DNA of 64,000 bases from SIRX01 sp965213905 (GTDB lineage Bacteria > Actinomycetota > Rubrobacteria > Rubrobacterales > Rubrobacteraceae). The position numbers and the translations under genes are program-made. The notes under the pieces are model-generated. The model was given only the letters and a program-made list of their open reading frames with translations. It did not search any database and was not told the origin of the DNA. This document shows positions 8,244 to 16,005 of this stretch, piece after piece. The stretch lies in the NCBI GenBank assembly GCA_965213905.1, contig OZ243922.1, positions 1,116,001 to 1,180,000 on the forward strand. The letters are read 5' to 3'. Every line of letters starts with the position of its first letter. Position 1 is the first letter of the stretch.

Positions 8244-8605
8244 GCCGTTCCAGACGTTCCAGAAATCAATCCGTGCTCCCGTTCGTGCTCGTTGGTCTCC
8301 TGGTCGCTTTGCTGGTGGGAATGGTGATCTCCAACTTCGCGGCGGGCAGTCCGGACGCGCTGCAGCGTGCGGTCATCAACAGCCAGTGCGAGGGAGCGGC
8401 GAACGAGGAAGTCTGCCTGGCGCGACAGGAAGGAGAACCCCTGCTCCAGATACAACCCGCGCCCTTCTTAGACTATAGCGTTACCTGGCTATCCGGGCTC
8501 GTGGGCGTCACCGCCACCTTTTTTCTCGGGGCGGGGCTCGTTCTCCTACTGCGCCGCCGGAACGGCCCGTCTACGGCGACCAATACCGGACGCCGGGTAA
8601 GGTAG
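8240..8605 (+). CDS. CbiN/PDGLE-like accessory subunit of the ECF metal transporter
   Basis: 121 residues with two membrane segments (about 13-33 and 78-100) flanking an extracytoplasmic loop. The loop starts SPDALQRAV, a variant of the PDGLE motif of the CbiN/NikN-like subunits that assist metal loading into CbiM. The loop contains two cysteines (QCEG and EVCLA), which could form a disulfide or touch metal. It overlaps the cbiM stop by four bases and precedes cbiQ by 5 bp. Sequence conservation in this subunit is low, so the assignment depends partly on position. Confidence 0.82.
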   Translation: MSRSRRSRNQSVLPFVLVGLLVALLVGMVISNFAAGSPDALQRAVINSQCEGAANEEVCLARQEGEPLLQIQPAPFLDYSVTWLSGLVGVTATFFLGAGLVLLLRRRNGPSTATNTGRRVR

Positions 8606-8610
8606 AAGCC

Positions 8611-9345
8611 GTGGGCGGCGACCATCGCCGGGCCGAGGTCGAGGCCGTCGCGGGGATGGACTCGCCGGTTCACCGGCTCGACCCGCGGGCCAAAATACTC
8701 GGCCTGATCTCTCTGGTCGTCGTCTCGGTGTCGCTGCCGCCTGGCGCCTGGGTGGCTTTCGGCGCGGTGGTGGCTATACTGGTCGGGCTCGTGGCCGTCG
8801 CCCGGCTGCACCCGTTGCACGTCCTCCGCCGTATGACCGTCGAGATACCCTTTCTGCTGGCCGCCGCGATCCTGCCTTTCACCGTAGAGGATGGTCTCAC
8901 GCTGGGCGTTACGGTCGGGATAAAGATCACGGTCGGCGTGCTCGCAATGGTAATCCTCAGTTCTACCACCCCTTTTCCGCAGCTACTACGGGGTTTTGAG
9001 TTGTTGCGCGTGCCGCGCCTGATCATCCTTATCACGTCTCTGATGTGGCGCTATCTGTACGTGCTCGTGGGGCAAGCCGAGCGGATGAAAACGGCCCGTG
9101 CGGCCCGCGGTTACTCCGCCCCCGGGCTCCGGCAGGCCGCATCCTCAACCGGCCCGCTCCTCGCGAGCCTTTTTCTACGCTCGCTGGAGCGCGGGGAGCG
9201 CGTGCATCTCGCCATGATGAGCCGGGGCTACACCGGCGGCGTACCGGCAACGGTAGCCGGACGCCTTTCCCTGCGCCCGCCAGACGTCGCTTTTCTGGCC
9301 GCATTGGGGATCTTGCTGATGGCTATAAGGGTGTTGTTGCCGTGA
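8611..9345 (+). CDS. cbiQ: ECF transporter transmembrane T component CbiQ
   Basis: 244 residues with several hydrophobic helices. The two T-component coupling motifs near the C-terminus are recognisable as ARAARGYSAPG and LAMMSRGYTG, both carrying the Ala-Arg-Gly/Ser-Arg-Gly pattern that contacts the ATPase. It connects CbiM to the ATPase encoded next. The start taken is GTG at 8611; an ATG at 8656 before DSPVHRLDPRAK is an alternative that would remove 15 residues. The stop overlaps the ATPase start by the GTGA arrangement. Confidence 0.93.
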   Translation: MGGDHRRAEVEAVAGMDSPVHRLDPRAKILGLISLVVVSVSLPPGAWVAFGAVVAILVGLVAVARLHPLHVLRRMTVEIPFLLAAAILPFTVEDGLTLGVTVGIKITVGVLAMVILSSTTPFPQLLRGFELLRVPRLIILITSLMWRYLYVLVGQAERMKTARAARGYSAPGLRQAASSTGPLLASLFLRSLERGERVHLAMMSRGYTGGVPATVAGRLSLRPPDVAFLAALGILLMAIRVLLP

Positions 9346-10100
9346 GCGACGATCCACCGTCCATCGAGCTCAAGGACCTACGATACGCTTATCCCGACGG
9401 TCACGAGGCGCTGCGGGGTATCACCTTGAGGATCGAAGCCGGCGAACGGGTTGCGGTGCTGGGACCCAACGGCGCGGGCAAGTCTACGCTTTGTTTGCAC
9501 CTCAACGGTATCCTGGAGCCGACCCACGGCTCGGTCCGTATCTGCGGCCTGTCGGTAGAGGGAGAAAACTTACTCGAAGTGCGCCGCAGGGTAGGGGTGG
9601 TGTTCCAGGACCCCGACGACATGCTCTTTATGCCCACCGTGGCCCAAGACGTCGCCTTCGGGCCGTCTAACCTGAAGCTTCCGGATAACGAAGTGCAGGA
9701 AAGGGTCGGGCGGGCCCTCGCGGCGGTCGGTATGGAAGAGGTGAGAGACCGCCCCCCGCATCATCTCTCTTTCGGTCAAAAAAAGCGGGTTGCGACCGCG
9801 GCGGTGTTGAGCATGGAGCCGGAGGTACTGGTCCTCGACGAGCCCTCCAGCAACCTCGACCCCCGTTCCCGGCGGGAGTTCGGCGGCATCCTCGCCGGGC
9901 TCTTCCAGACCATCGTTATGGTGACACACGACCTGCCGTATGCGTTAGAGATCTGTGACCGCGCAGTAATTTTGGACGACGGGCAGGTAGTGGCAGATGG
10001 CCGGATCCCGGAGATCTTCAACGAACCGGAGCTGTTGGCGGCGCACGATCTCGAACTGCCCCGGGGATTTGCACCCATCGAGCCCAGGCTCCATCCGTAA
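9342..10100 (+). CDS. cbiO: ECF/ABC transporter ATP-binding subunit CbiO
   Basis: 252 residues from the GTG at 9342, which overlaps the cbiQ stop. Walker A is GPNGAGKST at 41-49, followed by a Q-loop in VGVVFQDPDDMLF, signature LSFGQKKR, Walker B VLVLDEPSS and switch His in VMVTHD. These are the features of the energising ATPase of cobalt/nickel ECF importers. The reading frame is open much further upstream inside cbiQ, but the overlap start gives the normal family length. It completes a cbiMNQO operon under the Fur-family gene at 7119. Confidence 0.95.
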   Translation: MSDDPPSIELKDLRYAYPDGHEALRGITLRIEAGERVAVLGPNGAGKSTLCLHLNGILEPTHGSVRICGLSVEGENLLEVRRRVGVVFQDPDDMLFMPTVAQDVAFGPSNLKLPDNEVQERVGRALAAVGMEEVRDRPPHHLSFGQKKRVATAAVLSMEPEVLVLDEPSSNLDPRSRREFGGILAGLFQTIVMVTHDLPYALEICDRAVILDDGQVVADGRIPEIFNEPELLAAHDLELPRGFAPIEPRLHP

Positions 10101-10202
10101 CGCTGGAGATCGCAGCCCTTCCTGTTTAGAATGGCCCGCGGGCTGTTTAGGAGACAGCCAGTGAAAATTAGGTTCTGGAGAACCTTCGGAAGGAGGAGCA
10201 AG

Positions 10203-10478
10203 TTGCCGAAGTACGTGATCGAGCGGGAGATACCGAGGGCTGGAGACCTCTCCAAAGAAGAGTTGCAAGAAATCTCGCAGACGTCCTGCAACGTGCTGAA
10301 CGACATGGGGCCGCAGATACAGTGGGTCCAGAGCCAGGTTACGGAAGACAAGATCTACTGCACCTACATCGCCCCGGACGCGGACTCGATCCGCCAACAC
10401 GCCGAACAGGGCGGGTTTCCGGCGAATAAGATCTCCGAAGTTCAGGCGGTCATAGACCCGACGACCGCCGAAGCGTAG
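10203..10478 (+). CDS. DUF4242 small protein, SCO4226-like putative nickel-binding protein
   Basis: 91 residues from a TTG at 10203 that has AGGAGG six bases upstream; the open frame extends back to an ATG at 10131, but without that spacing. The product MPKYVIEREIPRAG, with a ferredoxin-like fold pattern and IYCTYIAPDADSIRQHAE, matches the DUF4242 family. The Streptomyces coelicolor member SCO4226 was shown to bind nickel. Here it follows the ECF transporter by about 100 bp, which supports a nickel-handling job for the whole module. The exact role (buffer, chaperone or sensor) is unknown. Confidence 0.8.
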   Translation: MPKYVIEREIPRAGDLSKEELQEISQTSCNVLNDMGPQIQWVQSQVTEDKIYCTYIAPDADSIRQHAEQGGFPANKISEVQAVIDPTTAEA

Positions 10479-10939
10479 GACGGCGATCCTCCGCCCCGCC
10501 GGCTTTACGTCGAGGCTGGCAGGGTAAGGCGCTTCGCGGATCGAGTCCCCGTTGCGCCGGAGACGCCGTACGGCATCGAGCACGCCGTTTCCGCCCGGGC
10601 TTTCCACGACCGGTTATCTCCTGCGGCGACACGTTGCGCCACTTCTTGCGGCGTAGCTCGGTGAAATCCGCCAGGGCGGAGATCTCCCGTGCCCAGCTCC
10701 CGGGTGGTAGAGCGGCTCTTGCCCCCGGAGCGCGGAGATCCACTGCTGGTTGGTACACCTTTTCGTGGTCACCCGTCGTGCTAATCACCTACAGATCTTC
10801 GCGCGGTAGGTTACGACAAAATTAAGGACCCGGCCCGTCAAACCATCGGCCACCACCCCGGGAACTTCAGCAAAGCCTCGTCCCCCCGAAAAACGGTGCT
10901 GTGGGATAATTAAAGGATATTCGTTGAAGGAGGACTGAC
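10479..10939. other. Intergenic region, possible decayed coding sequence
   Basis: 461 bp between the nickel module and the sulfite-oxidase-like gene. On the minus strand around 10630-10785 a frame reads protein-like (ADFTELRRKKWRNVSPQEIT) but turns to low-quality Arg/Ala-rich sequence, so it may be a remnant. GAAGGAGGACTG just before 10940 is a ribosome site. I see no RNA gene or clear promoter. Confidence 0.4.
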
Positions 10940-12013
10940 ATGGCGACCACCAGCACGAGCCCGGAGTTTTCCCGGGAAGAAGTAGGGCTCGCCCTCCGCA
11001 ACCCCGGCATGCAGCTCGAAGGGTTGCGGTATCAGATCACCCCCATCGGGATGCATTACCTGCTGATCCACTTCGACATCCCACACTTGGAGCCGGATAC
11101 TTACACACTCCCCGTGACGGGCCGCGTCCGCAACCCGCTCGAACTGTCCCTGCAAGACATAAAATCCCGCCCGAAGGTTACGATACCCGTAATGATGGAG
11201 TGTGGGGGCAACGGCCGGGCGCACCTTTTGCCGCGCGCGAGATCCGTCCCGTGGCACGACGAGGCCGTCGGGTGCGCCGAGTGGACGGGAACGCCGCTAC
11301 GCCCAATCCTCGAAGAAGCCGGCATTCTCGAAGACGCCGTAGAGATAGTCTTTTCCGGCCACGACCGGGGCGTGGACCAGGGCGTCGAACACGACTACGG
11401 ACGGAGCCTCACGGTAGAAGAAGCTTTACGAGACGAAGTCTTACTCGCCTACGGGATGAACGGCCGGCCGCTACCACCGCAACACGGCTTCCCGCTCCGG
11501 CTCATCGTGCCGGACTGGTACGGCATGGCGTCGGTCAAGTGGCTCAAGGAAATTCGGGCCGTGGGCGAGCCTTTCGAGGGCGTCCAGCAAGTCATCACGT
11601 ACAACTACCGCCAGTCCGAGGAAGATCCCGGCACACCCGTTACCCGCAAGCACCCGCACGCCCTGATGGTCCCGCCCGGCATTCCGGACTTCCTCACCCG
11701 CGGGCGCCAGGTAGAAGCCGGAACAGTTCGGATAGAAGGCCGCGCCTGGTCCGGCTTCGGGCCCATCGAGAAGGTCGAGTTCAGCCCGGATGGCGGGAAA
11801 ACCTGGGAAGACGCGAACCTCGGCGAGTCGGCCGGGCCCCACGCGTGGGCCCACTGGACGTACGGGTGGGATGCCAAACCCGGCGAACACGAGCTGCGGA
11901 TCCGGGCGACGGACTCGACGGGCCTTAGGCAGCCGGTGGACAGCGAAGAGGCCTGGAACCAGGGCGGATACGGCGTTAACGTCGCCCAGCGCGTGATCGT
12001 GCAGGTCGTTTAG
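10940..12013 (+). CDS. Sulfite-oxidase-family molybdopterin enzyme
   Basis: 357 residues: an oxidoreductase molybdopterin-binding domain (about 30-220) followed by a Mo-co dimerisation immunoglobulin-like domain (about 235-355; VRIEGRAWSGFGPIEKVEFS, PDGGKTW). The Mo-ligating cysteine is C88 in MMECGGNGR. No Tat signal and no heme domain are present, so this looks like a cytoplasmic member rather than a classic periplasmic sulfite dehydrogenase; the substrate is unknown. AAGGAGG precedes the ATG. The next gene starts 10 bp later, implying a shared transcript with the GH63-like enzyme, an unusual pairing. Confidence 0.9.
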   Translation: MATTSTSPEFSREEVGLALRNPGMQLEGLRYQITPIGMHYLLIHFDIPHLEPDTYTLPVTGRVRNPLELSLQDIKSRPKVTIPVMMECGGNGRAHLLPRARSVPWHDEAVGCAEWTGTPLRPILEEAGILEDAVEIVFSGHDRGVDQGVEHDYGRSLTVEEALRDEVLLAYGMNGRPLPPQHGFPLRLIVPDWYGMASVKWLKEIRAVGEPFEGVQQVITYNYRQSEEDPGTPVTRKHPHALMVPPGIPDFLTRGRQVEAGTVRIEGRAWSGFGPIEKVEFSPDGGKTWEDANLGESAGPHAWAHWTYGWDAKPGEHELRIRATDSTGLRQPVDSEEAWNQGGYGVNVAQRVIVQVV

Positions 12014-12023
12014 GGCGCGTCGG

Positions 12024-13427
12024 GTGGAAGAGCAGTCCCACGCCGACTTCGCGGGCAACCTCCAAGGGCTCGCCCGTAAAGCAGAAGAGGTTTTGCGGAA
12101 GAACGACATGGGAGGCTGGACGAGGGCCGCGCCGGGCCTCTATCCTCACCAATGGAGTTGGGACAGCGCCCTCATAGCCGTCGGGCTCGCCCGCCTCGAT
12201 ACCCGCCGCGCCGCCCGGGAACTAGAAACCCTTTTCGACCACCAGTGGAAGACCGGCAAGGTGCCGCACATCGTCTTCAACGAAGACGCCCCGGCCGACA
12301 GCTACTTTCCCGGCGCCGACCACTGGGCCTGCACCGCCGACGCCCCCGACGCCCCGCCCGCACCGCCTTATACGAGCTGTCTTATACAGCCGCCGGTTCA
12401 CGCCATCGCCGCCCTTCACATCTGGGAGGTTGCGCGGGAAAGAGGTGGAGAAGAAGGTGGAGACCCGTCAGACAGAGCGCGGGCTTTCCTGGGACGCATC
12501 TACCCGAAACTGCTGGCGTGGCACCGCTACCTTCTCACCTACCGGGACCGGGAGGGAACGGGCCTCGTGACCATCTACCATCCCTGGGAGAGCGGCACGG
12601 ACAATTCGCCCCGGTGGGACGGGGCCCTGGGGCGGGTAGAGATTGGCGACATGGCGGACTTCGAGCGTCGGGACCTCCAGCACGTAGATGATCCTTCCCA
12701 GCGTCCGACGGATTTCGAGTACCAGCGGTTTATCTGGCTCGTGGAGACCATGAAGCGGGCCGTGTGCGACGAGGACGCCATTTACGAGTCGCAACAGTTT
12801 CAGGTAAAGGATGTGTTCGCCAGTGCCATCCTCGTCGCGGCCAACGAAGCACTACTAAAAATAGCAGAGGTCGTAGGAGCCGCCGAAGAGGATCGGGACG
12901 GGATCCGCGCCTGGATCCAGCACGGCAGAGAAGGCCTGAAACGCTGCTGGCGCGGGGACCTCGGCCTCTACCTCGACTACGATGTGCTCGCCTGCGAGTT
13001 GCTGCAAGCCCGCACCGTGGCCGGTTTCGCGCCGCTAATATCGGGAAACCTGGAACTCGCAAGGCTCGAAGCCCTGGTAAGCCGCCTGCAATCCGAGGAG
13101 TTCTTGGGGCACCCGGGCCTGTACCGCCCGCTGCCACCCTCCACCAGCCCCGAAGACCCCGGCTTCGTGCGGCGCAGCTACTGGCGCGGACCGTTCTGGC
13201 CCGTTATCACCTGGCTTCTGTGGTGGTCGCTGGAGAGGGCCGGAGAGGTGGAACTGGCGGCAAAACTACGAGAGACGGCCCTGGCCCAGATCTCCGAGCA
13301 GGGGTTCGGAGAATACTTCGACCCGTATACCGGGGAGTCGCTCGGTGCCGAAGATCAGTCCTGGACCGCCGCCGTCGTCCTCGAATGGCTGGCTAAAAAA
13401 CCTTACCCGGAGCGAAAAGCGTCTTGA
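12024..13427 (+). CDS. GH63-like (alpha/alpha)6 glycoside hydrolase, mannosylglycerate/glucosylglycerate hydrolase type
   Basis: 467 residues from a GTG 10 bp after the previous gene. The N-terminal YPHQWSWDSALIAVGLA, ESGTDNSPRWD (D193) and C-terminal TGESLGAEDQSWTAA match the (alpha/alpha)6-barrel enzymes that release sugar from mannosylglycerate or glucosylglycerate, known from Thermus, Rubrobacter radiotolerans and Mycobacterium hassiacum. By analogy D193 would be the acid, E438 the base, and D47 part of the sugar site. Mannosylglycerate is a main compatible solute of Rubrobacter, so a role in mobilising it is plausible. Other GH63-type substrates (glucosides, trehalose-like sugars) are not excluded. 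Confidence 0.78.
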   Translation: MEEQSHADFAGNLQGLARKAEEVLRKNDMGGWTRAAPGLYPHQWSWDSALIAVGLARLDTRRAARELETLFDHQWKTGKVPHIVFNEDAPADSYFPGADHWACTADAPDAPPAPPYTSCLIQPPVHAIAALHIWEVARERGGEEGGDPSDRARAFLGRIYPKLLAWHRYLLTYRDREGTGLVTIYHPWESGTDNSPRWDGALGRVEIGDMADFERRDLQHVDDPSQRPTDFEYQRFIWLVETMKRAVCDEDAIYESQQFQVKDVFASAILVAANEALLKIAEVVGAAEEDRDGIRAWIQHGREGLKRCWRGDLGLYLDYDVLACELLQARTVAGFAPLISGNLELARLEALVSRLQSEEFLGHPGLYRPLPPSTSPEDPGFVRRSYWRGPFWPVITWLLWWSLERAGEVELAAKLRETALAQISEQGFGEYFDPYTGESLGAEDQSWTAAVVLEWLAKKPYPERKAS

Positions 13428-13537
13428 AGTCCGCGCGACACACGGCGGGCAAGTTTTTGTAGTCTTTGGACAAGGAGGATCGGGGAGGGTATCTTCTGGT
13501 TTACTCTTCCAAAACCTTCGGAAAGGACGCGAGATAG

Positions 13538-13978
13538 ATGGGCCAGAACAACGACCGCATATTGGTACACACGGGCGAGGGTTTCTACACCGAGATCACG
13601 GCCGGTGTCCACACCCTGATCGCCGACGAGCCCGAGAGCTTCGGCGGCACGGACAAAGGCCCCACGCCCTACGACTTCCTCCTGGGCGCCCTGGGCTCCT
13701 GCACCGCGATGACACTCCGGCTCTACGCAAACCGTAAGGACTGGCCGCTAGACTCGGTAACGGTCCGGCTCGCGCACGGCAAGATCTACGCCGATGACTG
13801 TGAGAACTGCGAAACGGAGACCGGCAAGATAGACCGCATAGAGCGCGAGATCGAGGTAGAAGGCGACCTGACCGACGAGCAACGCGAAAAGCTCCTGGAG
13901 ATCGCCGACAAGTGCCCGGTCCACCGCACCCTGACCTCCGAGACGGTCATAGAAGACCTCACCCCGGCCCGACCCTAG
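13538..13978 (+). CDS. OsmC/Ohr-family peroxide-related protein
   Basis: 146 residues of the OsmC fold. The two redox cysteines are C55 in GALGSCTAMTLR and C126 in DKCPVHRTL, spaced as in OsmC-type thiol peroxidases that reduce organic hydroperoxides. The pair C89/C92 in DDCENCETE is extra. AAAGGA lies before the ATG. The long basic-then-helical arrangement of Ohr is not evident, so it is closer to the OsmC/YhfA groups. The stop overlaps the convergent membrane-protein gene by four bases. Confidence 0.9.
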   Translation: MGQNNDRILVHTGEGFYTEITAGVHTLIADEPESFGGTDKGPTPYDFLLGALGSCTAMTLRLYANRKDWPLDSVTVRLAHGKIYADDCENCETETGKIDRIEREIEVEGDLTDEQREKLLEIADKCPVHRTLTSETVIEDLTPARP

Positions 13979-14376
13979 AGCATATCCGGGCGGCGGGCGA
14001 AATAGGCGACGAGGCCTCCCACATAAAACACGAAAAGCAGCGGCAAACTCAAGACGATGCTCCCGAGTTGGAGGTAAGCCGCCGGGATGCTATCGAAAAA
14101 GGCGAACGGGAAACCTACCAACGCCACCATAGCCAACGCGACGACCGCCAGGCAGATAAGGCCCTCCAACCTCCCGGCGATCCGGCAAGCTATCACACCG
14201 GTCCCGAAAACCGCCGCCGACCAGATGATCAGAGAGAATACCCCGTAGAACCTGTCCCAGAACAAGCTGGGCCCCTCTAACGGAATTCCCCCGACCGGCG
14301 TGAAGAGCAGCAAAACAGTGTTTAGAGAAACTATCGCACAGCAACCCACAAAAATACCCGCCAACAAACGCCACAC
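13975..14376 (-). CDS. Hypothetical four-helix membrane protein
   Basis: 133 residues, four strongly hydrophobic segments at about 4-27, 46-68, 73-93 and 102-126, with short loops and a basic end (FARRPDML). No family recognised. It starts with GTG at 14376 behind a weak GGAAG site and ends overlapping the OsmC gene tail to tail. Both the hydrophobic pattern and lack of stops support a real gene, but nothing indicates function. Confidence 0.65.
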   Translation of the reverse strand: MWRLLAGIFVGCCAIVSLNTVLLLFTPVGGIPLEGPSLFWDRFYGVFSLIIWSAAVFGTGVIACRIAGRLEGLICLAVVALAMVALVGFPFAFFDSIPAAYLQLGSIVLSLPLLFVFYVGGLVAYFARRPDML

Positions 14377-14437
14377 GCTAAAACTCGCTTCCGCGGTAGT
14401 ATAAGGTTTGTTACTATTTTAACATAGTCCGCTAAAG

Positions 14438-15088
14438 CTAGATATCTTCTACCGCTTCTTTTATAGGGGCTCCGCCGGAGAGTATTTCGAAGGTCTTGCC
14501 GGGGGTGTTTTCGGCTTCGAGGGCTGCGACGAAGGTGCGGGCGACGTCTTCGCGTGGTATTTCGCCGTATTGGTCCAGGGATTCGGCGGCGGCGATGTTG
14601 CCGGTTCCGGCGTCGTCGGTGAGGCGGCCGGGCCGTATGACGGTGTAGTCGAGGCCGCTGTTGCGGAGGCGTTCGTCGGCCTCGCCCTTTGCGCGCATGT
14701 AGGGTTGCATCTTCTCGTCGCGGCTTTCGGGGTCGTCGGCGCCCATTGTGCTGAGCATGAGGTACCGGCGGACGCCGTGCTTTTCGGCGGCTTCTATGAG
14801 CTTTATCGCGCCGTCGCGGTCCATGGTTTCTTTGCGTTCGTTGCCGGAGCCGGGGCCGGCACCGGCGGCGAAGATTACGGCGTCACAGCCTTCGACGGCT
14901 TCGCCTACCTTGCCGTCCGCTTCGTCCTGTTCGAGATCTACCAGCGCCGGTTCCGCGCCGTCGGATTCGACGTTTTGCATTTGTTCTTCCTTGCGGATCA
15001 GGCCTCGCACCTCGTGGCCGTTTTCAACGAGCATCCTCGTCAACTGCCGGGCCGTCTGGCCGTTCGCGCCCGCTACGAGTACCTTCAT
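14438..15088 (-). CDS. Atypical short-chain dehydrogenase, NmrA/HSCARG-like NAD(P)-binding protein
   Basis: 216 residues of the SDR_a5-like group (YwnB-type). The N-terminal nucleotide motif is VAGANGQTARQLT (G-x-x-G-x-x-A variant), then AVIFAAGAGPGSG, a structural YMRAKGEADERLRNSGLDYT segment and VIRPGRLTDD. The Tyr/Lys catalytic pair of true SDRs is represented by Y-x3-K in PYMRAKGE. These proteins act as NAD(P)-linked epimerases/reductases or redox-sensing switches. AGGAAAT lies upstream of the ATG. No operon partner. Confidence 0.85.
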   Translation of the reverse strand: MKVLVAGANGQTARQLTRMLVENGHEVRGLIRKEEQMQNVESDGAEPALVDLEQDEADGKVGEAVEGCDAVIFAAGAGPGSGNERKETMDRDGAIKLIEAAEKHGVRRYLMLSTMGADDPESRDEKMQPYMRAKGEADERLRNSGLDYTVIRPGRLTDDAGTGNIAAAESLDQYGEIPREDVARTFVAALEAENTPGKTFEILSGGAPIKEAVEDI

Positions 15089-15155
15089 GGTTTATTTCCT
15101 TTCTCCGTTTTATTCACGGGATAGTCTACCCGCCAACAGGGTCCGGCACGCAAGA

Positions 15156-15170
15156 TAAAATAGGTGGATG
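15156..15170 (+). promoter_or_regulatory. Candidate leaderless promoter for the gene at 15168
   Basis: TAAAAT at 15156-15161 stands exactly six bases before the ATG at 15168, the distance at which transcription would begin on the start codon itself. Leaderless genes are common in actinobacteria. AGGTGG directly abuts the ATG and is too close to act as a normal ribosome site. Confidence 0.4.
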
Positions 15171-15620
15171 GCGTTCGAGGTAAGGTTAGTGGATCAGGGT
15201 CCCGTGTACAGTGGGGGGAACCCGGTCGCCTGCCACTTTACGGACGCCGAGTGGTGGAACCTTCTGTCGTTGGCGCACGAGTGTGGCTTTGATCCCGCGG
15301 AGGAGTACGTTTCGGTTGTGTACCCGCCCGGAGAGGACGAAGCCCGGGAGTTGGACGGCAAAGCCGCAAGCGGGCTGTACATCGGGGTAAACATGATCCT
15401 GAACCAGGACACCCTGCCCTTCGCCACCACCTGGGAGTCGGACGACGGCAGGCTTCATTTCAGGTGGGCCAACGCGCCGGCTTACGCCCGGGACCGGACG
15501 CCCGCGAACGACCGGAACCCCGGTAGCGACGCGAACTTCGACCTGGACCGGAAAGACCTGCAGCGGCTCCTGGAGTGCCTCGGCAACACCCGGGTGCTCG
15601 TGGCGCGGGTGGTGGGCTAG
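15168..15620 (+). CDS. Hypothetical protein, 150 residues
   Basis: A soluble protein starting MAFEVRLVDQGPVYSGGNP with an alpha/beta pattern and many acidic residues; it ends LLECLGNTRVLVARVVG. No family recognised. Codon use looks like the neighbours, the frame is clean, and a stem-loop terminator follows right after the stop, so it is probably a real single-gene unit. It seems to be read from a leaderless promoter (TAAAAT six bases before ATG). Confidence 0.65.
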   Translation: MAFEVRLVDQGPVYSGGNPVACHFTDAEWWNLLSLAHECGFDPAEEYVSVVYPPGEDEARELDGKAASGLYIGVNMILNQDTLPFATTWESDDGRLHFRWANAPAYARDRTPANDRNPGSDANFDLDRKDLQRLLECLGNTRVLVARVVG

Positions 15621-15621
15621 A

Positions 15622-15653
15622 AAGCCCCCGGTTCGGTACCCTACCGGGGCTTC
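15622..15653. terminator. Stem-loop terminator after the hypothetical gene at 15168
   Basis: AAGCCCCCGGT and ACCGGGGCTT form a GC-rich stem with one bulged C, directly after the stop at 15620 and before the convergent small gene ending at 15675. It may serve both directions. Confidence 0.6.
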
Positions 15654-15674
15654 CGAGGGCATCGGGGGTTCTTT

Positions 15675-15884
15675 CTAACGCCCGGCCGCGCCTAAATCTA
15701 TCTTTATAACGCTGCTCCACGGGAAGAAAGTGGTCTTCCCGGCGGCGGATACGCACACGCCCTGCCCGCCCGCCTCTTCCAACGTGCAGTCGAGCCAGCG
15801 CGGCACGTCGGCGTCCGAGTACCGGACGTGTACCTCCTGCCCGACCCACGCCTCCGGCACCGGTTTCTTCGCCGTTTCCGCCAT
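15675..15884 (-). CDS. Small hypothetical protein, 69 residues, possible SH3-like barrel
   Basis: The product has alternating short strands: AWVGQEVHVRYSDADVPRW, LDCTLEEAGGQGVCVSA and GKTTFFPWSSVIKIDLG, the look of a small beta barrel similar to Sm- or SH3-like folds. Starts with ATG behind GGAGATGAT. No family recognised with certainty. The clean codon pattern and convergent terminator on its far side support a real gene. Confidence 0.6.
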   Translation of the reverse strand: MAETAKKPVPEAWVGQEVHVRYSDADVPRWLDCTLEEAGGQGVCVSAAGKTTFFPWSSVIKIDLGAAGR

Positions 15885-15930
15885 ATCATCTCCAGTACTC
15901 GCCGGGTGTTGCCGGGCACATTCTAACGCC

Positions 15931-15970
15931 CCAGGTTGACCCTGGGGTTGCCCCTTGGGGTTGACCCTGG
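15931..15970. repeat. Direct repeat GGTTGACCCTGG (two copies) before the restriction enzyme gene
   Basis: GGTTGACCCTGG occurs at 15934-15945 and 15959-15970, 25 bp apart. The first copy lies in a small palindrome, CCAGG-TTGAC-CCTGG, and CCCCTTGGGG sits between the copies. The position just upstream of the restriction gene promoter suggests an operator or control element. Confidence 0.55.
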
Positions 15971-15990
15971 GCCGAAACTCACGAGCCCCC

Positions 15991-16005
15991 TATAATTCCG
16001 GCATG
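15991..16005 (+). promoter_or_regulatory. Leaderless promoter of the restriction-modification gene
   Basis: A perfect TATAAT at 15991-15996 lies six bases before the ATG at 16003, so the transcript would start on the start codon. No Shine-Dalgarno sequence is present. TTGACC at 15961 is 24 bases from the -10, too far for a standard -35, so the upstream repeats may take its place with an activator. Confidence 0.55.

Noticed and set aside
10535..10575. Possible tRNA T-arm (GGATCGAGTCC) in the gap after the nickel module
   Set aside because: No D-arm or anticodon arm upstream and no acceptor pairing, so not a tRNA.
14570..15124. 184-codon plus-strand frame over the NmrA-like gene
   Set aside because: Shadow of the minus-strand reductase, which has the nucleotide-binding motif and ribosome site.
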